Below are positions 43,582 to 52,461 of a DNA stretch of 64,000 nt, piece after piece (the stretch's first letter is position 1; each line of letters opens with the position of its first letter). Source of the stretch: Streptomyces sabulosicollis. Its GTDB lineage: Bacteria > Actinomycetota > Actinomycetes > Streptomycetales > Streptomycetaceae. The notes under the pieces were generated by a model, which saw nothing but the letters and a program-made list of their open reading frames with translations, was not told the DNA's origin and made no database searches. The position numbers were made by a program, and so were the translations under genes. The stretch lies in the NCBI RefSeq assembly GCF_016103465.1, contig NZ_JAEEAP010000003.1, forward strand, positions 1-64,000, in the 5' to 3' direction.

Positions 43582-44379
43582 CTACGCCCCCGCGTTGAAG
43601 GTGACGGTGAAGCCACTGCACTTGCCGCAGTTCTGCATCACCTGGTTACCGGGCTCCTGGTCCTGCTTGGAGTAGGCGTACGCCTTGGGGCACCGGGAGG
43701 CGATGGCGTCGCTGTACGGCGTCCTGGCGTCCCGGTTGGGGTTGGTGCACAGCATGGGCGTGCCGTCCGGCCAGCGGGTGAGGTTGGCGGCCGGGCAGAA
43801 CGGCAGCAGGTTCTGTGTGCACCCCTGGGTGCCGCAACCGCCGCCACCGGCGGGGTTGTCGGGGGCGATCGTGATCGGGTGGGAGAACGCGTTGACGTAG
43901 CTCACGTTGTACCAGGGGGCGAGCGTGTCCTTGGTGTCGAAATTGAACTCGGCGAGGCTGACGGGCTGCTCGCCCAGCTCACAGTGGTCGGCGAACTTTC
44001 CGCAGTCCCCCACCTGGCAGTGGAAGGTGCTGCCCGGGGTGCCGGTGCAGCCCACACGGGCGAAGAACTTTCCACGCCAGTGGCCGGGGTCCGCGTTCTC
44101 GGGGATCGTCACCGAGGCCGACTGTCCGGGTTCCAGGATGGGCAGTGTGGCGAATTGCCTGGAGCCATCGGCATTGACGGCGCTGCCGATCCACACCTTC
44201 CGTCCGGTGTGATTGACGAAGGTGACCGTGTGATTGGCCGCGCGGGGCGCCGTGGTCGCGGCGGGTGCGTCGCCGGCCGGCGTCGCCACGCTCGTGGCCG
44301 CACTGGTCCCCGCGGTCGGCAGCAGGGCGGCCAGCACCACCAGTGCCGCGGCGGCCAGGCCGATCAGGATTCTGCGCAT
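43582..44379 (-). CDS. secreted thaumatin-like protein
   Basis: 265-residue secreted protein. Sec signal about 1-28 (LIGLAAAALVVLAALLPTAGTSA). The mature part has thaumatin features: HTVTFVNHTGRKVWIGS, GHWRGKFFARVGC, a Cys-rich centre and C-terminal CGKCSGFTVTFNAG, with eleven Cys in all. Thaumatin-like proteins (plant PR-5) bind beta-1,3-glucans and some are antifungal. GGAGGAGTC precedes ATG 44379. It heads a unit with the coupled GH128 glucanase and a nearby double-psi-barrel protein. A 493-bp upstream region with a minus-strand promoter implies control. Confidence 0.88.
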   Translation of the reverse strand: MRRILIGLAAAALVVLAALLPTAGTSAATSVATPAGDAPAATTAPRAANHTVTFVNHTGRKVWIGSAVNADGSRQFATLPILEPGQSASVTIPENADPGHWRGKFFARVGCTGTPGSTFHCQVGDCGKFADHCELGEQPVSLAEFNFDTKDTLAPWYNVSYVNAFSHPITIAPDNPAGGGGCGTQGCTQNLLPFCPAANLTRWPDGTPMLCTNPNRDARTPYSDAIASRCPKAYAYSKQDQEPGNQVMQNCGKCSGFTVTFNAGA

Positions 44380-44623
44380 GACTCCTCCGTGGGAAGGGCG
44401 CTATGGGCATGTCTCATCTCGCTTCCGTGGCGGAAGACGCGGATGCCACCGCCCTTGGGGCGGGGCCCGCGAGAAGGTGCCGCGTGATGATGTGGCGGGA
44501 AAGGTGCCGCGGAGAACTGGTGAATCCACTAGAGGTCATACGCCGTGGCCCGCCACGGCGGACCGGGGCTCAGCCCGCCCGGGCCCCTCACGGCCGCGCC
44601 CTGGAGCGGCACACGGGGAATAT

Positions 44624-44639
44624 TGTCACGATCATGACA
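44624..44639. promoter_or_regulatory. inverted repeat TGTCA-6-TGACA in the thaumatin leader
   Basis: TGTCA (44624-44628), spacer CGATCA, TGACA (44635-44639), next to an AATATT stretch. Possible operator or second promoter region 245 bp before the thaumatin start. Confidence 0.4.
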
Positions 44640-44818
44640 GACTTGCGGATCGGACACGGGCTCGGTGGCCCGGTCCGTCCATAATCGGCCCAGCGTCGGC
44701 GTGGCCGCGACAGCGGCCGACACCCCTGGGACGGGACGTCCATTCACGGGGAACTCTCCGAGGTCCGGCCCCGGATGACGACATCCATCCGGGGCGCGCT
44801 CAAGAGCTGACGGGCCCC

Positions 44819-44852
44819 ATGACACCGGCCCCGACCATATCTGTCAATGGTC
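44819..44852 (-). promoter_or_regulatory. minus-strand promoter with overlapping operator-like repeat
   Basis: TTGACA (44847-44842), 17-bp spacer and TGTCAT (44824-44819) match sigma-70-type spacing. GACCAT (44833-44838) and ATGGTC (44847-44852) form an inverted repeat over the -35. It points from the SDR stop toward the thaumatin-like gene. Confidence 0.55.
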
Positions 44853-44872
44853 TGTACCAAAATCCGGCCGTA

Positions 44873-45682
44873 TCAGCAGCGTGCCGTGAGACCCCCGTCC
44901 ACGGGCAGGCACACGCCGTTGATGTACGCCGCCTCGTCGGAGGCGAGGAAGACCGCGGCCGCCGCGACATCCCACGGGCTGCCCATGCGCCCCGTCGGGC
45001 TCGCCGCGTGGCGGGCAGCGAGCACGGCCTCGGTGTCGGCCGCCCCGGCCACGATCTGCCGGGACACCAGCGGGGTGTCGATGAGCCCGGGGAGGACGGC
45101 GTTGACACGGATGCCCTCGGCGGCGTGGCGCAGCGCCAGGGCGACCGTGAGCTGGTTGACGGCCGCCTTCGACGCGCTGTAGCTCGGGTATGGATATCCG
45201 GTGTCGCGTATCGCGGCGACCGAGGACACGTTGACCACCGCGCCACCACCCGCCGCCACCATGCGCGGCAGGACATGCTTGCAGGTCAGAAAGACACCGC
45301 CGAGATTGACCGCGAGGGCGGACTGCCAGTCGGCGAGGTCGAGTCCGGTGATGTCGCCCAGGCGGGCCGCGCCGACGTTGTTGTGCAGGACCGCGGGGGT
45401 GCCCAGTGCGCGTTCGGCGGCGGCGACGGCGGCGGCCACCTGCTCCTCGTCGGTGATGTCCGCCTTCAGGGGCAGCGCCTCGCCGCCCTCGGCCCTAATG
45501 GCCTCGGCCGTGCGGTGTGCCCGGTCCTCGTCGACGTCGATCGCGGCCACCCGCGCCCCCTCCCGGGCGAACGCGAGCGCGGCGGCCCGGCCGTTGCTCA
45601 TCCCGTCCCCGCTGGACCCGGCCCCGAAGACGAGGGCGGTGCGGCCGGTCAGTCGTCGTCCCCTGCGCATGTGCCCGATCAT
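44873..45682 (-). CDS. short-chain dehydrogenase/reductase
   Basis: 269-residue NAD(P)-dependent oxidoreductase. The cofactor motif is GAGSSGDGMSNGRA, followed by DVDE (Asp after beta2, favouring NAD), HNNVGAA, catalytic Ser in VVNVSSVAA and YPSYSASKAA (Tyr and Lys of YxxxK). GIRVNAVLPGLIDTPL and the C-terminal PVDGGLTARC are typical. ATG 45682 or ATG 45670 may be used. It is divergent from a PucR regulator followed by an MHS transporter, so the three may form a catabolic unit for an alcohol or hydroxy acid. Confidence 0.87.
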   Translation of the reverse strand: MIGHMRRGRRLTGRTALVFGAGSSGDGMSNGRAAALAFAREGARVAAIDVDEDRAHRTAEAIRAEGGEALPLKADITDEEQVAAAVAAAERALGTPAVLHNNVGAARLGDITGLDLADWQSALAVNLGGVFLTCKHVLPRMVAAGGGAVVNVSSVAAIRDTGYPYPSYSASKAAVNQLTVALALRHAAEGIRVNAVLPGLIDTPLVSRQIVAGAADTEAVLAARHAASPTGRMGSPWDVAAAAVFLASDEAAYINGVCLPVDGGLTARC

Positions 45683-45860
45683 CGGCGCCGCCGTGCGACG
45701 GGGGCCACCGACGGCCGTCGCAAACGCACCGCACCGCCTCCTCGATCTGTAGAAAACAGCAGGTCATAACCCTTCACACGGACCGGGGAAGTGCGTAATG
45801 ATCTTTCCTGTCGACGGCAGCGACGGGCCACGCCGCCCGTCCGGTGGGAGGCGATGGGCG

Positions 45861-47084
45861 ATGCTCGAGAACCGGCTTCAGGACGTCGTGGACGAGCTGG
45901 CGGAGCGCATCGGCCGTTCCGTCGCCGTCAACGACCCACGGGTGCACATCCTCTGCGCGAGCCGTCACTTCGGCGACGAGGACCGGGTGCGGGTGCGGGC
46001 GGTGCTGCAGCGGGACGCGGGCAGCGCGGCGGCCGGGCACATCCTCGCCCAGGGTGTCGACCGCTGGACCGGCCCGGGCGTCATCCCGCCACGCGACGAC
46101 CTCGGGATGCGGGCGCGGCTGTGCGCGCCGATACGGTGGCGGCATCAGTTGCTGGGCCTGCTCATCGTGATCGACCCGGATGGCTCCCTGTCTCCCGCCA
46201 GTATCGACGCCGTCACCGAGGCCACCAGCGCCCTCGCTCCCCTGATGTACGGGGACTTCGCCGCCCGGGACACCGAACGCATGGGCCGCGAGGCGGCGTT
46301 GCGCCAGCTGCTGAGCCCGTCGGCCACCGCGCGCGAGGCCGGGCGGGACGCGCTCACGCGGGGCGGCCGGCTGCCGTCCTCCCGCTGCGCCACCGTGACC
46401 GTGGCGCGGATCGTGGGGAACGTGTCGGCCGACCGCGCGGGGGCGGTGGAGGTGGCGCTGCGCACGGGGCTGGAGCGGGTGGCGGGCGACAGGGCGCTGT
46501 GGACCGAGTTCTGCCTGGACGGACCGGTGGGACTGCTGCTGACCTGCACCGACCGCCCCGTGCCCGAAGAGCGGCTGCGCGCCCGGGCGTCAACTCTCCT
46601 CGAGCAGATGCGGTCGGTGCTGGACGGCGCCGCGGAGTGTGTCGCGGGGATCGGCGAGACCGTGGAAGGCGGCGTGGCACGCGCCTGGATGTCGTACGAG
46701 CAGGCGGCCGGCGCCGCACGGGTGGCCGGTTCACGGCCCGCCGGTGGCGACATCGTCTGCTGGGGCGAACTCGGCGCGCTGGCACCCTTGTCGCTGATCC
46801 CGCCGGACCGGCTGACGCCCGCCCTGCTGCCCGCGCCACTGCGCGCCCTTCTCGCCCAGGACCCCTCGGGCCGTCTCGCCGAAACCCTGGCGGCCTACCT
46901 CGACCACGGGGGTTCGGCGCCGCGCACCGCGGACGCCCTCCATCTCCATCGCACCTCGCTGTACTACCGGTTGCGGCGGATCACGGAGCTCACCGGGCTG
47001 GATCTGTCCGACGGCGACCACCGGCTGACGCTCCACCTGGGGCTGCGGCTGCACACGCTGATGAGCGCGGCCGAGCAGGGATGA
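45861..47084 (+). CDS. PucR/CdaR-type transcriptional regulator
   Basis: 407-residue regulator. The N-terminal part resembles a GAF-like sensor (ARLCAPIRWRHQLLGLLIVIDPDG), a middle GGDEF-like fold follows, and the C-terminal PucR helix-turn-helix reads TLAAYLDHGGSAPRTADALHLHRTSLYYRLRRI. ATG 45861 has GGAGG 9 nt upstream; ATG 45798 is an in-frame alternative lacking a ribosome site. It is divergent from the SDR and 143 bp before the MHS transporter, both likely targets. The inducer is unknown. Confidence 0.87.
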   Translation: MLENRLQDVVDELAERIGRSVAVNDPRVHILCASRHFGDEDRVRVRAVLQRDAGSAAAGHILAQGVDRWTGPGVIPPRDDLGMRARLCAPIRWRHQLLGLLIVIDPDGSLSPASIDAVTEATSALAPLMYGDFAARDTERMGREAALRQLLSPSATAREAGRDALTRGGRLPSSRCATVTVARIVGNVSADRAGAVEVALRTGLERVAGDRALWTEFCLDGPVGLLLTCTDRPVPEERLRARASTLLEQMRSVLDGAAECVAGIGETVEGGVARAWMSYEQAAGAARVAGSRPAGGDIVCWGELGALAPLSLIPPDRLTPALLPAPLRALLAQDPSGRLAETLAAYLDHGGSAPRTADALHLHRTSLYYRLRRITELTGLDLSDGDHRLTLHLGLRLHTLMSAAEQG

Positions 47085-47227
47085 GCCACCCGGGCCCCGT
47101 CCGTGGCCGACGGCGTTTCGACAAAGAGAGGAAAGCGCCCGGCCGATTCCCGACAGGAAACGGTGGCATGCCCCGTGGCCGCGTCCGATACTCCGACCGC
47201 AGTGCACGTCACCTGGGAGCCGCCGCC

Positions 47228-48553
47228 ATGTCCACCATCGCCCCGCCCGCCGTCCGCGCCGTGTCCACCTCACGGATCGCGGTGGCGAGCTTCATCGGAA
47301 CGGCGATCGAGTTCTACGACTTCTACATCTACGGGACGGCGGCCGCGCTCGTCCTCGGCAAGCTGTTCTTCCCCACCTTCTCCGCGCTCGCCGGCACCCT
47401 GGCCGCGTTCGCCACGTTCGGGGTGGGCTTCGTCGCCCGGCCGATCGGAGCGGTCATCTTCGGGCACTTCGGGGACCGCACCGGGCGCAAGACGATGCTG
47501 GTCACCTCGCTGCTGGTGATGGGCACGGGAACGGTCGCCATCGGGCTGCTGCCCACCTACGGGACGGTCGGCATCGCGGCGCCCGTGCTGCTGGTGCTGT
47601 GCCGCTTTCTGCAGGGTGTGGGGCTGGGCGGTGAGTGGGGCGGTGCGGTGCTGCTGGCCACCGAGTACGCGCCCCCGGGCAAGCGCGGGCTGTGGTCGAG
47701 CTTTCCGCAGATGGGCCCCGCCATCGGCTTCATCATCGCGGGTGGCTCGTTCCTGCTGCTGGGCCGGACGATGGACGACGCGGCCTTCGAGTCCTGGGGG
47801 TGGCGGATCCCCTTCCTCGCCAGCGCGGCGCTGGTCATCGTCGGCTACTACATCCGGATGCGGATCGCCGAGACACCGGTCTTCCGGAAGGCGCTGGAGC
47901 GGCGGGAGCGGGCCAAGGCGCCCATCGTCGATGTGGTCCGCCGACAGGGCGCCACTCTGGCCCTGTCGACCTGCGCGTTCATCCTCGCGCACACGCTCTT
48001 CTACACGATCACGACGTTCGCGCTGTCGTACGGGACCACGGTGCTGGACCTCGACAAGGACATGCTGCTGGTGTGCGCGATGGCGGCGGCCCTCGTCCTC
48101 GGGCTGGCCACCCCGGTACTGGCCGTGCTGTCCGACCGCATCGGGCGCCGTACCGTCTGCCTGAGCGCGGGGATCGTGGCCGCGCTGTGGGCGTATCCGA
48201 TGTTCGCGCTGATCAACACCAGTGAGCCGCTGCTCATCGGGCTCGCGATGGCCATCGGCATGCTGGCCTTCGCCGCGCTGTACGGCCCGATGGGCGCCTT
48301 TCTCCCGGAGATGTTCGCCACGCGCTACCGCTACACCGGAGCCTCGGTCGCCTACAACGCGAGCGGTATCGTCGGCGGTGGTGTCACGCCCGTCCTCGCC
48401 ACCCAACTCGTGGCATCCACCGGCTCGTCGGTGCCGGTGTCCGGCTACATCGTGGTGATCGCCCTGGTCTCCGCGGTGTGCGTCTGGTTCCTGAAGGAGA
48501 CCCACACCGCCGACCTGGAGGACGATCCGGCCCCGGCTCAGGACCGCGGATGA
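47228..48553 (+). CDS. MFS metabolite:H+ symporter (MHS family)
   Basis: 441-residue, 12-helix symporter. The first helix SFIGTAIEFYDFYIYGTAAALVLGKLFFP and GHFGDRTGRKTMLV are hallmarks of the MHS branch (ShiA, KgtP, ProP). LCRFLQGVGLGGEWGGAVLLATEYAP is the conserved helix 4-5 region. ATG 47228 is preceded by TGGGAG. It lies downstream of the PucR regulator. The likely substrate is a small carboxylic acid or betaine-like metabolite, perhaps related to the nearby SDR. Confidence 0.9.
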   Translation: MSTIAPPAVRAVSTSRIAVASFIGTAIEFYDFYIYGTAAALVLGKLFFPTFSALAGTLAAFATFGVGFVARPIGAVIFGHFGDRTGRKTMLVTSLLVMGTGTVAIGLLPTYGTVGIAAPVLLVLCRFLQGVGLGGEWGGAVLLATEYAPPGKRGLWSSFPQMGPAIGFIIAGGSFLLLGRTMDDAAFESWGWRIPFLASAALVIVGYYIRMRIAETPVFRKALERRERAKAPIVDVVRRQGATLALSTCAFILAHTLFYTITTFALSYGTTVLDLDKDMLLVCAMAAALVLGLATPVLAVLSDRIGRRTVCLSAGIVAALWAYPMFALINTSEPLLIGLAMAIGMLAFAALYGPMGAFLPEMFATRYRYTGASVAYNASGIVGGGVTPVLATQLVASTGSSVPVSGYIVVIALVSAVCVWFLKETHTADLEDDPAPAQDRG

Positions 48554-48578
48554 CCGCACCGGGGGTGGTCGGCGGGCG

Positions 48579-49205
48579 TCACCTCACGCCGCTGGGGCGG
48601 AACTGGACGCTGATGCGCGGACCGGTGGCGCGGGAGGATTTGGGGATCGCGTGTTCCCAGGTCCGCTGGCAGGAGCCGCCCATCACCAGCAGGTCGCCGT
48701 GGCCGAGCGGCCGCCGCAGGGCCTTGCCGCCACCGCGTGGGCGCAGCAGCAGGTCGCGGGGGGCGCCCACGGACAGGATGGCGACCATGGTGTCCTCCGT
48801 CCTGCCGCGGCCGATGCGGTCGCCGTGCCAGGCCACGCTGTCCCGGCCGTCGCGGTAGTAGCACAGCCCGGCCGTGGTGAAGGGCTCCCCCAGCTCGGTG
48901 GCGTAGTGGGCGGAGAGCGCCTCCCGGGCCTCGTCCAGGACGGGGTGCGGCAGCGGGTCCTCGGCGCCGTAGAAGGCGAGCAGCCTCGGGACGTCCACCA
49001 CCTGCTCGTACATGTGCCGCCGCTCGGCCTTCCAGGGAACCTCGTCCACGAGCCGGGCGAACAGGTCGTCCGCTCCCCTCAGCCACCCGGGCAGCAGATC
49101 GATCCAGGCCCCGGACCCGAGCTCGGTCCTGTGCGTCCGGCGCAACGGGCCGAGACCGATGTCATCGGTCTGGTCGAAGAGCGAGCCCTGGAGATACGCA
49201 CCCAT
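48579..49205 (-). CDS. AlkB-like 2-oxoglutarate/Fe(II) dioxygenase
   Basis: 208-residue dioxygenase of the AlkB family, expected to remove alkyl groups from damaged nucleic acid bases. The metal triad is H127 and D129 in SVAWHGDRIGRG and H185 in RTWEHAIPK, and 2-oxoglutarate is bound by Arg in PRISVQFRP. YYRDGRDSVAWHGD is the typical AlkB nucleotide-recognition region. The start is ATG 49205. It is convergent with the MHS transporter. No adjacent Ada-type regulator is seen. Confidence 0.9.
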   Translation of the reverse strand: MGAYLQGSLFDQTDDIGLGPLRRTHRTELGSGAWIDLLPGWLRGADDLFARLVDEVPWKAERRHMYEQVVDVPRLLAFYGAEDPLPHPVLDEAREALSAHYATELGEPFTTAGLCYYRDGRDSVAWHGDRIGRGRTEDTMVAILSVGAPRDLLLRPRGGGKALRRPLGHGDLLVMGGSCQRTWEHAIPKSSRATGPRISVQFRPSGVR

Positions 49206-49342
49206 ATGTGCAGCCTACCCGCGTAATCGAGCAAGCGTTCTACCGGACGCCGCACGCCGGACACCGGCGACATCATGTCGAGCCCCCGCGGGACACTTGG
49301 ATCCTGACCAGTGCCCCTTCCGTGTCGGTCGGAGGTCGGCCC

Positions 49343-49993
49343 ATGACCATGCGCGCACCACGTGGCACACCACACGGCGGACCACGACGCGGGCCGTGCC
49401 CGGCGCCCGCCCGGCCACCGGGGGTGGGGCCCGGGACCTGGGCCGGGGTGCCGCGCCGGTCCCGGCAGGTCCTCGTGGTGACCGGCCGCCACCTGGATTC
49501 GCCGATGTCCACGGCGGTCCTGTACGAGCACACCGGGGCCGGGTGGCGGGCCGGGGCGAGCCGGGCCGCGCACAACGCGCTCCACGGCTGGACCCACCAC
49601 CACCGGGAAGGCGATCTGCGCTCCCCCATCGGCGTCTACACCCTCACGGACGCCGGCGGGCGCCTCCCCGACCCCGGAACCCGGCTGCCCTACGACCGGT
49701 CGGCCCGCTTCACCGCGAGCGGCACGGGGTTCGAGGGCGAGCCCCTGTCCGGCTCGTTCGACCACGTGATCGCCATCGACTACAACCGCCGGCCCGGCAC
49801 CTCTCCCCTGGACCGGACCCGCCCCCTCGGCCCGGACCGAGGCGGCGGCATCTGGCTGCACATCGACCACGGCGGCCCCACACGCGGCTGTGTCAGCCTC
49901 ACCGAGGACGCCATGAAGGAGCTGCTCCGGGCCCTGGACCCCGACCGCGCGCCCGTCGTCGTCATGGGCGACGCGGCTTCGCTGGAGCGCTGA
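49343..49993 (+). CDS. L,D-transpeptidase (YkuD) catalytic domain protein
   Basis: 216-residue protein with the YkuD fold. The active site is H173 and C183 in WLHIDHGGPTRGCVSL, with the usual substrate-side SPIGVYTLTDAGG. L,D-transpeptidases make 3-3 peptidoglycan cross-links. ATG 49343 is preferred because GGAGG lies 8 nt upstream. The N-terminal 40 residues are Pro/Arg-rich and lack a clear signal peptide or membrane helix, unlike most Streptomyces homologues. It may need export by another route, or have a cytoplasmic or mis-annotated start. It ends at a strong hairpin. Confidence 0.82.
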   Translation: MTMRAPRGTPHGGPRRGPCPAPARPPGVGPGTWAGVPRRSRQVLVVTGRHLDSPMSTAVLYEHTGAGWRAGASRAAHNALHGWTHHHREGDLRSPIGVYTLTDAGGRLPDPGTRLPYDRSARFTASGTGFEGEPLSGSFDHVIAIDYNRRPGTSPLDRTRPLGPDRGGGIWLHIDHGGPTRGCVSLTEDAMKELLRALDPDRAPVVVMGDAASLER

Positions 49994-50022
49994 GGGCGCG
50001 GTCCGTCCGCGGCACCGCGCCC
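49994..50022. terminator. bidirectional hairpin between YkuD and FAH genes
   Basis: GGGCGCGGT (49994-50002) and ACCGCGCCC (50014-50022) form a perfect 9-bp stem with an 11-nt loop, between convergent genes ending at 49993 and 50027. Confidence 0.75.
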
Positions 50023-50026
50023 CGGG

Positions 50027-50962
50027 TCACTCCGGGAAGCCGGCGCGGTGGGCTCGGCGGGTCAGCGGTTCGGCGATGGCCTCCACCAGCCAGTCCAGTT
50101 CGGACTGCTGGGCGCGTACCGGGTTGCGCAGGACGCCGACCCCCTCGATGGAGATCTCCACCACGTCCCCGGCGCGCAGGGTGAAGTCGAGCGCGGGCAC
50201 GATGCCGGTGCCGGTGGACAGCACGGCGCCGTCGGGGAAGGGCTGGGAGCGCCACAGATGGTCCACCAGCCCCTGCGGGGTGCGGTGGAACGCGGCGGTG
50301 GAGGTGGCCGCCTGGTAGGCCGCCTCGCCGTCCCGCCACACCGCCATGGTGATGTCCAGCGCGTCGGGCGCGTCGATCTCCCAGGCGGGAACGATGCCCG
50401 AGGACACGGCGGCGCTTCCGGCGTAGATCTTGGCCTGGGGGAGGTAGAGCGGGTTCTCGCCCTCGATGGACCGCGAGCTGACGTCGTCGGCGACCAGATA
50501 GCCGACGGTCTCGCCGTGCCGGTTGAGGACCAGCGCCAGTTCGGGCTCGGGGACGTTCAGCTCGGAGTCGTCGCGTACGGCGATCGGCTCGCCGTCGGTC
50601 ACCACCCGCCACGGCGGGGATTTGAAGAACAGCTCCGGGCGCTCCGCGTCGTAGATCCGCTCGTACACCGACTGTTCGGTGCTCTCCTCCACCCGCGCCT
50701 CGCGCGAGCGTTGGTACGTCACCCCCGCCGCCCACAGCTCCATCAGCCCGTCCAGCGGCGGCAGCGGCAGGACGTCCCGCTCATGGGCGGCCGCCGCGCC
50801 GGAGACGGTGTTCTCCACCAGGGCCCGCAGCTCCGCCGTGGGCAGCCGCAGCAGCTCGGCGATGAGCGGCGCACCGGGGAAGGCCCGGATGCCGCCGGTG
50901 TCGTCGGCCACTCCGGTCCGGACCGTCCCGGCCTCATCGGCGAAGCGCACGATGCGTGTCAT
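50027..50962 (-). CDS. fumarylacetoacetate hydrolase family protein (likely 2,4-diketo-3-deoxy-L-fuconate hydrolase)
   Basis: 311-residue FAH-fold hydrolase. Metal ligands include E139 and E141 in NVPEPELALVL and D159/D160 in GYLVADDVSSRSIEGEN, followed by LPQAKIY. ATG 50962 has GAGGAGAGG upstream. The gene overlaps the ACS transporter by 29 bp and forms a divergon with L-fuconate dehydratase. In the non-phosphorylative L-fucose route a FAH-family enzyme splits 2,4-diketo-3-deoxy-L-fuconate to pyruvate and L-lactate. I assign this role by context. Related rhamnonate or arabonate pathways are possible. Confidence 0.8.
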   Translation of the reverse strand: MTRIVRFADEAGTVRTGVADDTGGIRAFPGAPLIAELLRLPTAELRALVENTVSGAAAAHERDVLPLPPLDGLMELWAAGVTYQRSREARVEESTEQSVYERIYDAERPELFFKSPPWRVVTDGEPIAVRDDSELNVPEPELALVLNRHGETVGYLVADDVSSRSIEGENPLYLPQAKIYAGSAAVSSGIVPAWEIDAPDALDITMAVWRDGEAAYQAATSTAAFHRTPQGLVDHLWRSQPFPDGAVLSTGTGIVPALDFTLRAGDVVEISIEGVGVLRNPVRAQQSELDWLVEAIAEPLTRRAHRAGFPE

Positions 50963-52265
50963 CTGTCATCCTCTCCTCATCTGACCGTGTGGTCGGTGCT
51001 CCTACCCAACGGAGGGTGGTGGCCGCGCACACACCGGCCGCCACGATGGCGGCGATGGCGTAGAGGCCCGTGGCGCCCGAGCCGGTGGCCGACTCCGCCA
51101 CGCCCATCAGATACGGGCCCAGGAAGCCGCCGAGGTTGCCGAAACCGGAGATCAGCGCGATGGTCCCGGCCATATGGGCGCCGGACAGGATGGTCGGCGG
51201 CACGGTCCAGAACACCGGCTGCGCGCCCAGGAAACCGAAGGCGGCCACGCACAGGGCGGCGATGGCGGGGGCCGGGGGCAGCAGGACCCCGCCGAGCAGA
51301 CCGACGACGGTCAGCACCAGGGCGAGCCGCAGCGGCCCGCGCCGGTCGCCGCTGCGGTCCGACATCCACGGCAGGACCAGCACGCCCAGCAACGCGAACA
51401 CCCACGGCAGCGCCGAGACGAAGCCGATGCCCACATCGCCCAGCCCGCCGATCCGGCCGACCAGCGCCGGGAGCCAGAACGTCACGCCGTAGACGCCGAT
51501 CTGGATGGCGAAGTACACGAACATCAGCCGCAGCACCCGGCTGTCGCCGAGGGTTTCGCGGACCCGGCTCGGCGGTCTGGCGTCCTCGCCGGGGCGGTCC
51601 GCCTCGATGCGCCGGGCAAGCAGGTCCTTCTCCTCGGCGGTCAGCCAGCGGGCCTGTTCGGGGCGGTCGGTGAGCAGCCACGGGACGGCGAGCGCCAGGA
51701 CCACGGTCGGGGCGCCCTCCAGCAGGAACATCCACTGCCAGCCCTCCAGGCCGGCGATGCCGTGCAGCCCGATGAGGCTGCCGCCGAGGGGGTTGCCGAT
51801 GATGCTGGCGACCGCCACGGCCGCCTGGAACATCCCGGTGGCCTTCCCGCGGTCGGCGGCCGGGAACCAGTAGGTGATGTAGAGGATGACGCCGGGGAAG
51901 AACCCGGCCTCCGCCGCGCCCAGCAGAAAGCGCAGCACGTAGAAGCCGGTGGGGTTGGACACCAGCGCCATCGCACAGGACAGCAGCCCCCAGACGAACA
52001 TCAGCGCGGCCAGCCACCGGCGGGCGCCGAAGCGGTGCAGCACCAGGTTGGAGGGCACGCCCAACAGGGCGTAGCCGATGAAGAAGACCCCGGCACCGAG
52101 CCCGAACGCGGTGGCGTCGATCCCGGCGTCGTCGGCGAGATGGGACTTGACCAGGGCGACGTTCGTACGGTCCAGGAAGCTCAGCACGAACATCACGAAG
52201 AGTGGGGGGAGCAGGCGTCGGGACACCTTCCGGCGGGTGTTCTCCATGGTGGTGGCCGGGTTCAT
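50934..52265 (-). CDS. MFS transporter, anion:cation symporter (ACS) family
   Basis: 443-residue MFS carrier with 12 helices. Helix 1 SFLDRTNVALVKSHLADDAGI and the amphipathic GVPSNLVLHRFGARRW are typical of ACS sugar-acid transporters (ExuT, RhmT). GMFQAAVAVASIIGNPLGGSLI is the helix 5 region. ATG 52265 follows AGGGAGG. Its C-terminal codons overlap the FAH gene. The divergent L-fuconate dehydratase suggests uptake of L-fuconate or a related aldonic acid. Confidence 0.88.
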   Translation of the reverse strand: MNPATTMENTRRKVSRRLLPPLFVMFVLSFLDRTNVALVKSHLADDAGIDATAFGLGAGVFFIGYALLGVPSNLVLHRFGARRWLAALMFVWGLLSCAMALVSNPTGFYVLRFLLGAAEAGFFPGVILYITYWFPAADRGKATGMFQAAVAVASIIGNPLGGSLIGLHGIAGLEGWQWMFLLEGAPTVVLALAVPWLLTDRPEQARWLTAEEKDLLARRIEADRPGEDARPPSRVRETLGDSRVLRLMFVYFAIQIGVYGVTFWLPALVGRIGGLGDVGIGFVSALPWVFALLGVLVLPWMSDRSGDRRGPLRLALVLTVVGLLGGVLLPPAPAIAALCVAAFGFLGAQPVFWTVPPTILSGAHMAGTIALISGFGNLGGFLGPYLMGVAESATGSGATGLYAIAAIVAAGVCAATTLRWVGAPTTRSDEERMTDDTHRALRR

Positions 52266-52299
52266 CGGGCCTCCCTGCGGACCACGCTGTCTCGCGGAA

Positions 52300-52409
52300 A
52301 CATCTGACCTGTGGAACGTAGGTGCCATCTGCAGCCTTTGACAAGATCTCAACAACCACGAGTTTTCTTTCAGATGACCCCTGGCAACCACGGCAGACAT
52401 CTGACATGT
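52300..52409. promoter_or_regulatory. repeated CATCTGAC sites in the fuconate divergent promoter
   Basis: ACAT-CTGAC-CTGT (52300-52312) and ACAT-CTGAC-ATGT (52397-52409) are operator-like. Extra CATCTG copies occur at 52326 (+) and 52371 (-), and CATCTGACC recurs at 50978 near the FAH start. TTGACA at 52338-52343 lies between them. These are probable sites of the GntR/FCD regulator at 53829. Confidence 0.6.
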
Positions 52410-52461
52410 TGGTCGGCGTTGCCCGCTTTCCCTCGCCCTTTTGCCCACAGGAGCGCGTGCC

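Larger units (their letters stand above)
44380..44872. other. 493-bp intergenic region upstream of the thaumatin-like gene
   Basis: No protein-coding gene recognised. On the minus strand it has a TTGACA-17-TGTCAT promoter (44847-44819) overlapped by GACCAT-8-ATGGTC (44833-44852), and farther in TGTCA-6-TGACA (44624-44639). If this promoter serves the thaumatin gene, the leader is over 400 nt, long enough for a regulatory RNA or an unrecognised small gene. Confidence 0.5.

Noticed and set aside
44873-49993. Treating SDR, PucR and MHS transporter as part of the fuconate pathway
   Set aside because: Separated by unrelated AlkB and YkuD genes and under a different regulator class. Kept only as a hypothesis for the missing dehydrogenase.
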